A DNA stretch of 31,904 nucleotides from Bacillota bacterium (GCA_019422105.1 JAHZDZ010000007.1:178550-210453); one strand, 5' to 3'. Shown: positions 16,397 to 25,595, counted from the stretch's first letter. A program made the numbers and translations. Notes: generated from the letters alone by a model not told the origin.

Positions 16397-17380
16397 TTAC
16401 CTGCTTTTCAGGAATTCCTCCACTGCTCTTTGATCCGCCTCAACATCCACATCAAGCAATATTCTGTTTCCCATTTCGCAGACACCCTCCTGCTTTACCT
16501 GCACCTCATATTCATCCACATTCTTCGGCGCTGTTTCCAAATCCCGATAAACGGGGGCATCCGCCAGACAGTTGGCATAAGGCGACTGTATATTGAAATC
16601 CCTCAGATGCTGTACATAATGATCCATAAATATGGTGCCGTACTTTCTGCATTTTGTAACCAAATCCAAATCAAGTGTTACCGTGGCCACAGCGGGCACG
16701 TTTCCCGCTTCCCAAAGAGCCTTGCCCTCCGGGCTTATTACAATGGATTTGCCGTAAAGGTTAGAAGAATTTCTCATGCCGACGCCGTTCACCGAAATAA
16801 AATAGGCTTGATTTTCCAAGGCCCTTGTAAAATGAACCGGTCTGTTCAGCTCATAGAGCTCTTCGGGATCCATGGTCAGCTTCACAATAACCTCCGCGCC
16901 CATAAGCGTCAGTGTTCTTGATATTTCCGGGAAATTGGAATCATAGCAAATCTGTACCCCTACCTTAGTCCTTTTTTCGGGAATCTCAAACACCACATAG
17001 CGGTTTCCAGGCACTGCAAATGCCTCGGAGGGTGCCCACGGCGCAATTTTGCGGTAATTGTCAACCATCTCGCCTTTTGGATTGAAAATCGGCGCAGAAT
17101 TATAGTACATTCCCTCCGGCAAATCATCCGATTTCTCATAAATAGTACCCGGTATAAAGTAAATGCCGTATTTTTTTGCTATCCCCGCAAAGAAGTCTGT
17201 CATAGGCCCCGGTATCCTCTGGCCTGTCATACAGGAAATACATTCCACTCCCACAATCAGCTCCGGCTTATGATAGGCGGACATCATCCCCGCCACTCTT
17301 TCCTCTATATATTTCAGGTTATCAGCCGTCCTTGTACTCACAGGTATCTGTAAAACACCAACGTTTAAATATCTTCCCAT
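16397..17380 (-). CDS. Nitrilase-superfamily amidohydrolase (formamidase/aliphatic amidase-like)
   Basis: 327 residues. The catalytic triad of the carbon-nitrogen hydrolase fold is in place: Glu46 (LIVGVE), Lys111 (NYRKIAPW) and Cys145 (GVQICYDSNFPE). The PWAPSEAFAVPG stretch after the Lys, and the overall length, are closest to the formamidase/aliphatic amidase branch, which splits short amides to acid and ammonia. The exact substrate is uncertain; the ~40-residue C-terminal extension looks family-typical. AGGAGG lies nine bases before the ATG. It follows the transporter gene with a 33-bp gap, so both are expressed from the sigma-54 promoter at 18910-18924. Confidence 0.88.
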   Translation of the reverse strand: MGRYLNVGVLQIPVSTRTADNLKYIEERVAGMMSAYHKPELIVGVECISCMTGQRIPGPMTDFFAGIAKKYGIYFIPGTIYEKSDDLPEGMYYNSAPIFNPKGEMVDNYRKIAPWAPSEAFAVPGNRYVVFEIPEKRTKVGVQICYDSNFPEISRTLTLMGAEVIVKLTMDPEELYELNRPVHFTRALENQAYFISVNGVGMRNSSNLYGKSIVISPEGKALWEAGNVPAVATVTLDLDLVTKCRKYGTIFMDHYVQHLRDFNIQSPYANCLADAPVYRDLETAPKNVDEYEVQVKQEGVCEMGNRILLDVDVEADQRAVEEFLKSR

Positions 17381-17413
17381 AATATTTTTCCTCCTAACAG
17401 ATATGTAATTTGA

Positions 17414-18835
17414 TTATAAAACACCCTTAAAGCCTTCTGTAGTATAGGCTTCTCCTCTTTCCTTCAGCTTTTTGGCCTCCATCATGGCCTCATACTTCTT
17501 TTTGGTAATCGGATACAAAAGAGCCACAAGCCCCGTCACAATGCCGACGATACCCGGCATGGAGGTATTCAGATTCAATATGAGCTTTGAGGTTTCAGGT
17601 GTAAAAGCCGTTCCCGGAACATAACCGCCCATTTCAAGAAGCACGCCTGCAAACCACAGAGAAACTGCACTTCCTAATTTCTGGAAAAATGACATGATGG
17701 CCGTAATGGCTCCCGCCCTCTGCTTGCCGCTTGCAAATTCATCAAAGCCGCTGATGTCGTACATCATAGAATAGGATATAGTCCAGAATGTTGTATTTCC
17801 CAGTGTATACATAACAATCATCACCGCCATAAAGCCAGGCGACGGAAACCCGATGAAGCGGAAAAGAAAAAGGGACGCGCCTGATAAAAGCATTGCAAAC
17901 CCATAAGAATACTTTTTATCCAGCTTTTTGGATAGAAAATTAATAACAGGAAGCCATAAAATCGCCATGACGGAAAAAATGACGGATAAGGTTGACCTCA
18001 GCTCCGCGCTGTAGCCAAGCATATTTGCTGTCAGATACATGCTGGCGCTCTGGCGCAGGGAGGATGTAAATGTCCAGAATATAATTGTGAGGGCCAAAAT
18101 TCTTGACGGTTTCAGCTTCATAATAGAAATATAAGATTTAATTATCTCGGAGAATTTTTCCTTTTCCTTCTCCTGAACGGGCTTTTCCTTCCCCTTCGTA
18201 AATACCCAGCACAACAAAATAGAAGCGGCAATCATCAAACCGAATATGATGCCCACATTCCGCCACCCCTGAACAACGGTGCCGCCGTGCCTCTGCGTAA
18301 TTTCAACAATCATATGGGGCGCCGCAGAGGCAATGAGTACGGAAATATACATAAAGATACTTGCAAACACTCTGATTGACGTTCTCTCATCAAAGTTTTC
18401 CGTAAGCTCTGAGCCCAGAGCAAAATACGGTATAACATAAGCTGTATAAAATGTAAAAAACAGCATGGAAATAACAATGAAATAGGGTCCCTTTACAGAC
18501 TCCGGTATACTGATGTCATTAAAAAGAAGGAACATACAAATGCCGTAAGGGAGTGCGGAGGCAAGCATAAAAGGCCTTCTTCTTCCGTTTTTCCCCTTAA
18601 AATTATCTGACCAGAATCCCAGTATAGGGTCTGTCACAGCATCCCATAAAACAGCCAGAAGGGATACTATACCCGCTATGGAGGGGGATAATCCAATTAT
18701 ATCCGTTAAGAAAAACAAGAAAAAACTGTAAAAGACATTATAGCCTATGGAATCTCCCATCTGTCCGACACCATAGCCTATCTTCGTCAACACTCCAACT
18801 TTCTGCGTATCCGTCGATAATGAAGGCTCAATCAC
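17414..18835 (-). CDS. GPH-family (MFS) cation-coupled symporter
   Basis: 473 residues, about twelve membrane segments. The N-terminus has GYGVGQMGDSIGYNVFYSFF, then DAVTDPILGFWSD and GRRRPFML, the signature of the glycoside-pentoside-hexuronide:cation symporter group. Family members usually import sugars with sodium or protons; here the neighbour is an amidohydrolase, so the cargo may be an amide-bearing compound (inference). The frame allows a GTG at 18844, but that codon abuts the AAAGGGTGAT ribosome site; the GTG at 18835 is correctly spaced. It is the first gene of the sigma-54 operon. Confidence 0.9.
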   Translation of the reverse strand: MIEPSLSTDTQKVGVLTKIGYGVGQMGDSIGYNVFYSFFLFFLTDIIGLSPSIAGIVSLLAVLWDAVTDPILGFWSDNFKGKNGRRRPFMLASALPYGICMFLLFNDISIPESVKGPYFIVISMLFFTFYTAYVIPYFALGSELTENFDERTSIRVFASIFMYISVLIASAAPHMIVEITQRHGGTVVQGWRNVGIIFGLMIAASILLCWVFTKGKEKPVQEKEKEKFSEIIKSYISIMKLKPSRILALTIIFWTFTSSLRQSASMYLTANMLGYSAELRSTLSVIFSVMAILWLPVINFLSKKLDKKYSYGFAMLLSGASLFLFRFIGFPSPGFMAVMIVMYTLGNTTFWTISYSMMYDISGFDEFASGKQRAGAITAIMSFFQKLGSAVSLWFAGVLLEMGGYVPGTAFTPETSKLILNLNTSMPGIVGIVTGLVALLYPITKKKYEAMMEAKKLKERGEAYTTEGFKGVL

Positions 18836-18909
18836 ATGTATCACCCTTTCCTGATTCTTAGTGAAAAGTTATAAGGTTATTTTTATCTGCCGGCTTACCC
18901 TTTATAAAA

Positions 18910-18924
18910 GCAAACAGCGTGCCA
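18910..18924 (-). promoter_or_regulatory. Sigma-54 (-24/-12) promoter of the transporter-nitrilase operon
   Basis: On the - strand, TGGCACGCTGTTTGC has the GG at 18923-18922 and the GC at 18911-18910, with exactly 10 bp between them. It matches the consensus TGGCACG-N4-TTGC without a mismatch. Start of transcription is predicted near 18898, about 60 bases before the start codon. Confidence 0.92.
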
Positions 18925-18993
18925 AAGCGCCGTAAGTTAAAAAAACGCCTGTATTGCGGCATAAAAGCAGTTTTTAAAAGGAAAAAAAGAAAA

Positions 18994-19023
18994 CTCTTAT
19001 GTCTATTTTTTTAGACACAAGAG
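18994..19023 (-). terminator. Probable terminator of the activator gene, overlapping dyad 1
   Basis: On the - strand a 12-bp stem (CTCTTGTGTCTA with TAGACATAAGAG, one G-U pair) is followed by TTTTCTTTTTTT. It encloses the first TGTCTA-N6-TAGACA site. Confidence 0.6.
19000..19017. promoter_or_regulatory. Upstream activator site 1
   Basis: TGTCTA-N6-TAGACA, with arms extended by CTT/AAG. Its centre is about 110 bp upstream of the predicted sigma-54 start, a usual enhancer distance. Confidence 0.75.
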
Positions 19024-19080
19024 CTCTTTCTTTTTACTTTTCTTTGCCGAAACGCTTCAATTCAGCCATTTCTGCGCATG

Positions 19081-19098
19081 TGTCCAACTAATTAGACA
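19081..19098. promoter_or_regulatory. Upstream activator site 2
   Basis: TGTCCA-N6-TAGACA, same geometry as site 1 with one base change, about 190 bp upstream of the predicted start. Confidence 0.75.
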
Positions 19099-19099
19099 T

Positions 19100-19117
19100 T
19101 GTCTAAATTATTAGACA
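19100..19117. promoter_or_regulatory. Upstream activator site 3
   Basis: TGTCTA-N6-TAGACA, perfect arms, 19 bp from site 2. It ends 13 bp from the activator stop codon. Confidence 0.78.
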
Positions 19118-19129
19118 CACAAGGCACTG

Positions 19130-20578
19130 TCATTTTTCTTTTTCCGTAAAGTCCCCGATTTTATATTTTTCTATTTTATTATAGAGACTTGCACGGGATA
19201 TTTTCAATAGCCGTGCAGCCTTCACACGGTTCTGGCCGCATATTTCAAGAGCTTTCGTGATGGCTTCTCTCTCCGCCCTGTCGCGCACCTCATTCAACGG
19301 ACTGCTATAGTCCTTAAAATCCTGCGCCGAAGGCGTCATCAATACCTCTGTAAAAAAGCCCTTTAAATCCTCCGTCTCCAGGCTTGTCCCGTGGCAGATG
19401 TTCATGGCACGCTCCAAAATATTGTTCAGCTCTCTTACATTGCCGGGCCAGCTGTAATTTAAAAATAAATCCATAACATCATCCGATATTCTGCTCACAT
19501 GCTTGCCCAAATACTTATTCATATAATTTACCTGCTTGTAGGCGAGCATGGGAATGTCCTCTCTGCGCTCCGCAAGAGGCGGCACCCTTATTTCCACCAC
19601 ATTGAGCCGGTAATACAAATCCTCCCTGAATTTCCCCTCCTTTACCAGATGCTTTAAATTTTTATTGGTAGCGGCAATCACACGGATATTAACGGGAACC
19701 GTTGAGCCGCCGATGCGGGTAATCTCCCTCTCCTGAAGAGCACGCAGCAGCTTGGGCTGAACATGATAGGGCAGCTGGTCAACCTCATCCAAAAACAGCG
19801 TTCCCTTGTCTGCCATCTCAAATTTTCCGATTTTGCCCCCTTTTTTTGCGCCGGTAAAGGTTCCCTCCTCGTAACCGAAAAGCTCTGACTCCACAAGATT
19901 TTCCGGTATGGCGGCACAGTTTATCTCAATCATGGACTGCTTTTTTCTGCGGCTGATGTTATGGATGGAATGGGCAACCAGCTCCTTGCCGCTTCCCGTC
20001 GGCCCCATGATAATTACGGTGGAATCTGATTCCGCCATATCTATAATCTGCTTTTTCAAATTCAATATAGCTTGGCTTCTCCCCAAAATATCCGTCACCA
20101 GATATTTTGACTGGCTTTTTTTCCTGCCCTCCATAATGGTATCTATGGCCTCGGAAAGGTTCAGCACTCCCATCTCTGAGAGCTCAACAATCTTGTCCAG
20201 AAAATTTTTCAGCTCAAAATCATTGCGGAATATGTCAAAATCAACGGCACCCACAAGCTTCTCACTGTGAAATACGGGTTTTATTTTTGCTATGTTGGTG
20301 ATACCATTGGTGAAATAAAAATAGATGTCATCCTTGTATCCCGTCTGAAGTGCCATCTCGATTTTACTGGTGGGATGTATCTCCTCAATCGATTGCCCTG
20401 TCAGTCGCCCTTCCAATTTGTTGCCGCTGATGGAAAGAATACGGGCAACCATATCCGGGGCGAGATATTTTACCTTTTTATTCTGGTCTACAATAACAAG
20501 GCCGTCAATGCTGTCAAACACATCCTTGCATTCCTCCAGCGTCATATCAAAATTATCATATTTCGTCTTTTTCTCCAT
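19130..20578 (-). CDS. Sigma-54-dependent transcriptional activator (PAS-AAA+-Fis)
   Basis: 482 residues from the chosen start. A PAS-like sensor domain (about 20-130) is followed by the AAA+ domain (about 160-395) with Walker A GPTGSGKE near 192, the sigma-54 contact loop as GTFTGA near 237, Walker B GTLFLDEVD and the arginine finger FREDLYYRLN. A Fis-type helix-turn-helix (NRVKAARLLKISRASLYNKI) ends the protein. There is no receiver domain, so it should respond to a small ligand or redox signal through PAS. Three dyads and a sigma-54 promoter lie between it and the transporter. The frame extends upstream past its own promoter; the ATG at 20578, eight bases after AAGGGG, is chosen, with 20584 less well spaced. 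Confidence 0.94.
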   Translation of the reverse strand: MEKKTKYDNFDMTLEECKDVFDSIDGLVIVDQNKKVKYLAPDMVARILSISGNKLEGRLTGQSIEEIHPTSKIEMALQTGYKDDIYFYFTNGITNIAKIKPVFHSEKLVGAVDFDIFRNDFELKNFLDKIVELSEMGVLNLSEAIDTIMEGRKKSQSKYLVTDILGRSQAILNLKKQIIDMAESDSTVIIMGPTGSGKELVAHSIHNISRRKKQSMIEINCAAIPENLVESELFGYEEGTFTGAKKGGKIGKFEMADKGTLFLDEVDQLPYHVQPKLLRALQEREITRIGGSTVPVNIRVIAATNKNLKHLVKEGKFREDLYYRLNVVEIRVPPLAERREDIPMLAYKQVNYMNKYLGKHVSRISDDVMDLFLNYSWPGNVRELNNILERAMNICHGTSLETEDLKGFFTEVLMTPSAQDFKDYSSPLNEVRDRAEREAITKALEICGQNRVKAARLLKISRASLYNKIEKYKIGDFTEKEK

Positions 20579-20605
20579 TCCCATCACCCCTTCATCCTTA
20601 TTTTT

Positions 20606-20634
20606 ATCATATCGAAAAAAGGCTTGAAAGACAA
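20606..20634 (-). promoter_or_regulatory. Sigma-A promoter of the sigma-54 activator gene
   Basis: On the - strand, TTGTCT (20634-20629), a 17-bp spacer and TATGAT (20611-20606), about 30 bp from the start codon. Confidence 0.65.
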
Positions 20635-20711
20635 TCCTTTTTCCTCTAATCAAAAAAACACCGTTCCGCTTTTGGTGTCATCTGCTTTGCACCCCGTGGT
20701 TCGTATAAATT

Positions 20712-20734
20712 AAAAAAAGCGGCCATCAGGCCGC
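20712..20734 (-). terminator. Terminator of the SLH protein gene
   Basis: GCGGCC/GGCCGC stem with an ATCA loop, followed on the - strand by seven T residues, just past the stop codon. Confidence 0.9.
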
Positions 20735-20739
20735 CCTTC

Positions 20740-23700
20740 TTAGATATCCATATCATTTTTCAATTGGAGCTTCATTATATTTTCAGCCATAACCGCCGCC
20801 TCCGCTCTCGTAGCCGGCTCTCCCCCTGAAATTATACTGCCGCCCGCACCATTTGTCATAATGCCAGTGCCGTATAAAGCCTCCACTGCTTCCCTCGCAT
20901 AGTCGGAAACATCCTCTCCATATTCCTGATACTGCGTGTCCGGCAGTTTTACCTCTATGTGATTTTGATTCAGATACTGCATAGCGGCAACCGCCATCTG
21001 CTCTTTTGTTATATTCTGATCCGGCGCAAAAATGCCTTCCGCTACGCCATGTATAATTCCTTCCCTCTGTGCCCAGGCAATATATCCGCTGTAGTAGCTC
21101 TCGGGACTGACATCCTGGAAGCCCGAGGCATCCTGGCTTGGCACTGCTGCCGCCATTCTTCCCAAAATGGCAACTGCCATACCTCTTGTCAAGGGTTCAT
21201 TGGGCGCAAATGAGGTTTCACTGACGCCTGAAAATAAACCTCTGGCAGAGACAAAATCAACTGCATCCTTTGCCCAGTGACCATCTATATCGGAGAAGGG
21301 CTTACTGTTATCCACAATCTTCACAGTAGCGCTTCCATTCAGAGGAAATTCTATTTTCCCCTCTGACAGGACAGAATCCGTAATAACACTTTCACTGCCA
21401 TCTGATTCCACTAAAACAGCCACCGCTCCGTTTGTTGTTAAGCCTGTGGGCAGGGAAACATAAAGGGGATTTTTCAAATCTTTTGTTTCCTCCCCGCTGC
21501 TTTTAACCACGATGCTGGTATTACCGCCCTCTTCCGCTTCCGCCTTTACTGAAAAGATTCCGCTTCCCTTGGATGAAATTTCCATGATCGTTTGATTGGG
21601 CACCAAAACCTCTGCCACAGGTGTGGAAATTGAAAGTGACGCTTCTGTTTTATCCCCTATGCTCCTCAACGTGTCCCCTGTAAGTGAAACCTCCGCAGAG
21701 GTAACGTCTCCTCTCGTTTTCGGCGCAATTGTAATCACAGAACTTCCGTTTTTCAGCGCCTCAGACACCATTTTGTTACCCTCACTGCCGGTAAGAACCG
21801 TTTCTGTTTTTCCGCCTTCCTGTTTTGCCTTGGGCTGAACAGATATATTTTCCCCTGTCTGCCCGCTTTTATCAGACTCAACCCTTTTTCCCGAGGAGCC
21901 TCCTGATGATCCGCCGGAAGAGCTGTTTGAAGAGCTTCCGCCGTTTTGTGCTTCATCTGCCTTAAAGGAAACCTCTATTGTATGTCCGTCCGTCACATTT
22001 TCCAGAAAATATGTGTTCCCCGAAAGCACTGTAAGCTTTCCGTCCACATAAAAATTGTTGATCTTAAAGCCTTCCTCCGGTGTTATGGTAAACAGCTGGC
22101 TTTCTCCGTGGGGAATCAGAATATCTCCTGAGGGCTCAATCGCCCCGCCCTTGGAAGCGGAAGCGGACACAGCATGGTTTAATTCCTTTACAGCCCAGAT
22201 CCCCTCTTCGTAGGAAAGAGTACCGTTTTTCAGTTCAAACATATCAGGGGAGGGACTTCCTCCTGTCATGGTAACAACGGTATCCTCCAGATTCCAGCCA
22301 TCGCCCCTGAGTACAATTTCCGTCTTCTCATTCTTCCCTGCCGGTTCAAAATCCTCAAAAACAAGCGGTGCATACAATTCTATTGTTTTAAAAAAGGTGA
22401 CAGTCCCTATCTCCGTATTGCCGCTGAAATAGCTGAGCTTCCCATTGGCCTTTTTCGACGGCGCCAGACCGTTTCCAAGTCCGCCGCCGCACAAATCCGC
22501 GATTGTGCTGTTTTTTACAGTGAGCTCGGCGCTCGTCTTTGCCTCCGCCTCAGATAAGACATTTTTGTCATACTGCCCGCCTGTCAGTACAGAAGCTGCA
22601 GCATCGAAATTGCTGTCCTTTCTCACGCCATCCAAAGAAATTTTCACCTCGCCGGCATTGGCGCTTCCTCCTGTTGATGCCTCTCCCGCGCCAAATACAG
22701 CGCCCGCTACAACACTGTTTTCTATCTGGAACAGTACGCTTTCCGTGACATTCGCCGAGGAGCCTTCACCGCCTGCCTCGCCGCCCCCATACATAAATGC
22801 CGCGGCCACACCAAAAATACCATCTGACGCCGGGGCAGCGGAATTTTTCATCATAATTCTGGTATTGGTAACATTCGCACTTCCGCCGCCGTAAGCGTAG
22901 CCGCCGCCATTGAGACTTCCGTAAATATTGGGGCAATCCTCCAAGGTAATGGAAACATCCTCGCTTACGCCTGCCTCCCCGCCGCTGGCATAACCGCCGC
23001 CGCGCAGTATCATCACTTCTATGTTATTGCATCTGATACTCACATTGTTTGCCTTTGCCCTGGCATTGGCGCCGTCAGCATAGCCGCCGCCGTATATCTC
23101 TCTGACGTCGGCGTCATGTACAATGACACTGATGTCCCCCGTATTGGCATAGGCGTTTGCCGTCTGAGCCGAGGCAGCTGCACTGCCTCCTCCTCTTATG
23201 GTATTGACAGGACCTGTCGTAATGACAGTGACAGAGCCTGTACCGGCCTGAGCGTCAAAATCCTTTGCCCGCGCCTCACCGCCACCTGTCAGGGTATGTC
23301 CCTCCTGTGTGAAACCTGTCCCCGGCTTAGGAACAAGGGAAGGTATATTCAATGTGATGTCACCCTCCACATTTGCAATGGCCTCCGCCTTATCTCCCAG
23401 GGATTTGCCGCCGCCTGTTACATTTGCCACAACCGAGCCTTCCACTGTCACGGAAACATTCCCCTTTACTGTCGCGTTTCCCGTGCCGTCGGAATAACCG
23501 CCGCCATAAATATGGCTTAACCGCACATCCTCAACGGTTATGCTGACGTCTCCCACAACAGCTTTATTTTTGCCGCCGCCATACAGTGTGGTTGACGCGC
23601 CGACAGGATCCTCACTGAGCTTCTGTGTTCCATCCCCGTTATAAATATAAGCGGTATCCCCCTCCTTTTTAATGAGGGCGGACACACCGTTTAAATATAC

Positions 23701-23823
23701 TGTATTTCCTTCCACCACTATTCCACTTTCCATATCCTGTGCCTGTATGGAGTAAAAACCGCCAAATGATAAAATACCTGCCAGCAGAAACGCTGAAGCT
23801 GTTTTTGCTTTCCCTATTAACAT
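20740..23823 (-). CDS. SLH-domain surface protein with GGG-repeat solenoid
   Basis: 1,027 residues. A signal peptide ends near residue 29 (SIQAQ). Residues ~60-460 are about twelve repeats marked by YGGG/TGGG/RGGG followed by a Gly/Ala-rich turn and a D[IV]S[IV]xV strand, the look of a right-handed beta-solenoid. A Bacterial-repeat-like beta module follows (EGFKINNFYVDGK), then a Ser/Gly linker (GGSSSNSSSGGSSGGSSG) and a beta-rich Thr/Ser-rich region. Three SLH modules (starting near 842, 901 and 966) close the protein and should bind secondary cell wall polymer. The fold and wall attachment are well supported; the ligand is not. The gene has its own promoter and terminator. Confidence 0.9.
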   Translation of the reverse strand: MLIGKAKTASAFLLAGILSFGGFYSIQAQDMESGIVVEGNTVYLNGVSALIKKEGDTAYIYNGDGTQKLSEDPVGASTTLYGGGKNKAVVGDVSITVEDVRLSHIYGGGYSDGTGNATVKGNVSVTVEGSVVANVTGGGKSLGDKAEAIANVEGDITLNIPSLVPKPGTGFTQEGHTLTGGGEARAKDFDAQAGTGSVTVITTGPVNTIRGGGSAAASAQTANAYANTGDISVIVHDADVREIYGGGYADGANARAKANNVSIRCNNIEVMILRGGGYASGGEAGVSEDVSITLEDCPNIYGSLNGGGYAYGGGSANVTNTRIMMKNSAAPASDGIFGVAAAFMYGGGEAGGEGSSANVTESVLFQIENSVVAGAVFGAGEASTGGSANAGEVKISLDGVRKDSNFDAAASVLTGGQYDKNVLSEAEAKTSAELTVKNSTIADLCGGGLGNGLAPSKKANGKLSYFSGNTEIGTVTFFKTIELYAPLVFEDFEPAGKNEKTEIVLRGDGWNLEDTVVTMTGGSPSPDMFELKNGTLSYEEGIWAVKELNHAVSASASKGGAIEPSGDILIPHGESQLFTITPEEGFKINNFYVDGKLTVLSGNTYFLENVTDGHTIEVSFKADEAQNGGSSSNSSSGGSSGGSSGKRVESDKSGQTGENISVQPKAKQEGGKTETVLTGSEGNKMVSEALKNGSSVITIAPKTRGDVTSAEVSLTGDTLRSIGDKTEASLSISTPVAEVLVPNQTIMEISSKGSGIFSVKAEAEEGGNTSIVVKSSGEETKDLKNPLYVSLPTGLTTNGAVAVLVESDGSESVITDSVLSEGKIEFPLNGSATVKIVDNSKPFSDIDGHWAKDAVDFVSARGLFSGVSETSFAPNEPLTRGMAVAILGRMAAAVPSQDASGFQDVSPESYYSGYIAWAQREGIIHGVAEGIFAPDQNITKEQMAVAAMQYLNQNHIEVKLPDTQYQEYGEDVSDYAREAVEALYGTGIMTNGAGGSIISGGEPATRAEAAVMAENIMKLQLKNDMDI

Positions 23824-23872
23824 AGTATCCCGCCTGTCTTTTTTAGTAACATTTTTATGTATTTATAGTAAA

Positions 23873-23901
23873 ATAATAGTTATTCTGTAACAATAAGTCA
23901 A
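23873..23901 (-). promoter_or_regulatory. Sigma-A promoter of the SLH protein gene
   Basis: On the - strand, TTGACT (23901-23896), a 17-bp spacer and TATTAT (23878-23873), about 50 bp upstream of the ATG. Confidence 0.75.
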
Positions 23902-24089
23902 TCTATTTTGCGCAATAGCAATATTTTCCACATTATTTTTTCTCATGAGGTTATATCTACTATTTTATGCAGTATCTGTCCTATTGGTTAACAGGCAATA
24001 ACCACAAAAACAGGTGAAAATGATACTGTGGACAGCTGGCGGTTTGGTTACTTTTACAGCATGTCAAAGTGAGAAATCCTTTTGCATGT
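23902..24089. other. Gap between the SLH and flavoprotein genes
   Basis: No credible gene or further signal is visible between the SLH promoter and the next terminator. Confidence 0.55.
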
Positions 24090-24118
24090 ATAAAAAAAGA
24101 ACAGGCTTCCGCCTGTTC
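24090..24118 (-). terminator. Terminator of the rhodanese-flavoprotein operon
   Basis: On the - strand, GAACAGGC/GCCTGTTC with a four-base loop followed by seven T residues. It lies about 100 bp past the flavoprotein stop codon. Confidence 0.85.
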
Positions 24119-24218
24119 CCCGCACAGGAAAAGAGTCTAACCCTCTGTCCCTGTCACAAAAATTTATTGCTCTCCCTAAAATTTAGCGCCTGCTGTTTTG
24201 TGTTTGCAGCCATTCTCT

Positions 24219-25595
24219 TTAAATACTGAATAAATCATTGAAGGATTCGCTCATTGTAGGGTGAGTAAAAACCTGATCTCTTAAAATCCTGTAGGATAAT
24301 CCCGCATCTATGGCAAGCTTCACTGTATTAATCATCTCATGGGATTCAGGACATAACAGCATTACACCCAATATCCGCTCCGTTTTATTGTCTATCACCG
24401 CTTTCAGCAGTCCATCGGTCTCCCGCAGCACCTGTGACTTCGGAATTGCCGCTACCATAAGCTTTGAAACTGTAATGTCATAGCCCTTTTCCCTTGCCTC
24501 TCTCTCATTGAGACCAACCCTTGAAAAGGGAGGCTCAATAAATACGCTGTTTGGTACATTGCTGCGCACCGCTGTATTATACCCGCTGTCCGCTCCGGTA
24601 AGCTGCCCGTTTACAATTCTGTAATCGTCAAGGGATATATAAGTAAACATAGGGCTTCCCGCCACGTCCCCCATTGCCCAGATATGCGGCGCTGTCGTTT
24701 TCAGATATTCGTCCGTCTCAATCGCGCCTCTTGGCGTAACCGCAACGCCGGCCTTCTCCGGATGAAGCTCAGCCGTATTCGGTCTGCGCCCTGTTGCAAT
24801 CAATATGGCATCCGCTTCCAGCTGTCCCTTTACGCCACCCTTTTCATAATACAAAACAGCGCTGTTCTCTTTGTCCTCCACCTCGTAAGTGTTTGTGCCA
24901 AGCAAAAAGCTTACACCCCTATTTTCAAATATTTTTTTCATTTCCTGTGCGACATCGTCATCCTCCCTGGGAAGGAAAACCTCTCCATCCTGTATAACCG
25001 TCACCTTTGCGCCGAAATTGGTATAAAACGATGCAAACTCAAGTCCTATATAGCCTCCGCCTATAATAACAAGCCTTTGCGGCAGCTCCTTCAAATCAAG
25101 CAAAGTTTCACTGACATAGGAGAATCTGCTTTCCCTCAGTCCTTTAATGGGAGGAATAAATGCCGCCGCTCCGGTATTGATAAAAAATTGCTCGGCCTCT
25201 ATCTCCATATTTTCTCCATTTGAAAGAGAAACTGTGACTGTTTGGGGCGAAAGAAAGGACGCTGTGCCAAGTATAACGTCTATATTGGGGTTGTCATTTA
25301 ACTTGTCAAAATTCTTTTTTCGGAGCATTGCAGTAAGTCTTTCTTTCTCCTCCACTGCCCTGCGGTACGCCTCTTTTTTCTCCTCAATGGATAAATTCCC
25401 CATACTGTGAACTCTCTTTGCGCTGTTTACCAGAGATTTTGTAGGGATACAGCCCACATTAATACAGGTTCCCCCATACATTTTATCCGATTTTTCAATC
25501 AGAGCTACCTTTTTATTTTGTTTTGCCAGAGATGCCGCCAGTGTTTTGCCGCCTTTTCCAAAACCAATAATGATTGCGTCATATTTTTTCATCAT
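24219..25595 (-). CDS. FAD-dependent pyridine nucleotide-disulfide oxidoreductase (RclA/MerA-like)
   Basis: 458 residues. The FAD-binding N-terminus (DAIIIGFGKGGKTLAASLA) is followed by the redox pair Cys44-x4-Cys49 in GGTCINVGCIPTK. The NAD(P)H-binding segment is VIIGGGYIGLEFASFY, then ATGRRPN and the second FAD motif AMGDV. The C-terminal dimer domain keeps the His-Glu pair in THPTMSE used with the disulfide. No N-terminal heavy-metal domain or C-terminal vicinal cysteines are present, so it is nearer RclA-like reductases than true mercuric reductases. AGGAG is nine bases from the first of two ATGs. It follows the rhodanese lipoprotein by 29 bp. Confidence 0.92.
   Translation of the reverse strand: MMKKYDAIIIGFGKGGKTLAASLAKQNKKVALIEKSDKMYGGTCINVGCIPTKSLVNSAKRVHSMGNLSIEEKKEAYRRAVEEKERLTAMLRKKNFDKLNDNPNIDVILGTASFLSPQTVTVSLSNGENMEIEAEQFFINTGAAAFIPPIKGLRESRFSYVSETLLDLKELPQRLVIIGGGYIGLEFASFYTNFGAKVTVIQDGEVFLPREDDDVAQEMKKIFENRGVSFLLGTNTYEVEDKENSAVLYYEKGGVKGQLEADAILIATGRRPNTAELHPEKAGVAVTPRGAIETDEYLKTTAPHIWAMGDVAGSPMFTYISLDDYRIVNGQLTGADSGYNTAVRSNVPNSVFIEPPFSRVGLNEREAREKGYDITVSKLMVAAIPKSQVLRETDGLLKAVIDNKTERILGVMLLCPESHEMINTVKLAIDAGLSYRILRDQVFTHPTMSESFNDLFSI

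Noticed and set aside
19849..19870. GTFTGA instead of GAFTGA as a sign of a defective sigma-54 contact loop
   Set aside because: The critical Phe-Thr-Gly are kept, the change is conservative, and the linked promoter matches sigma-54 consensus.
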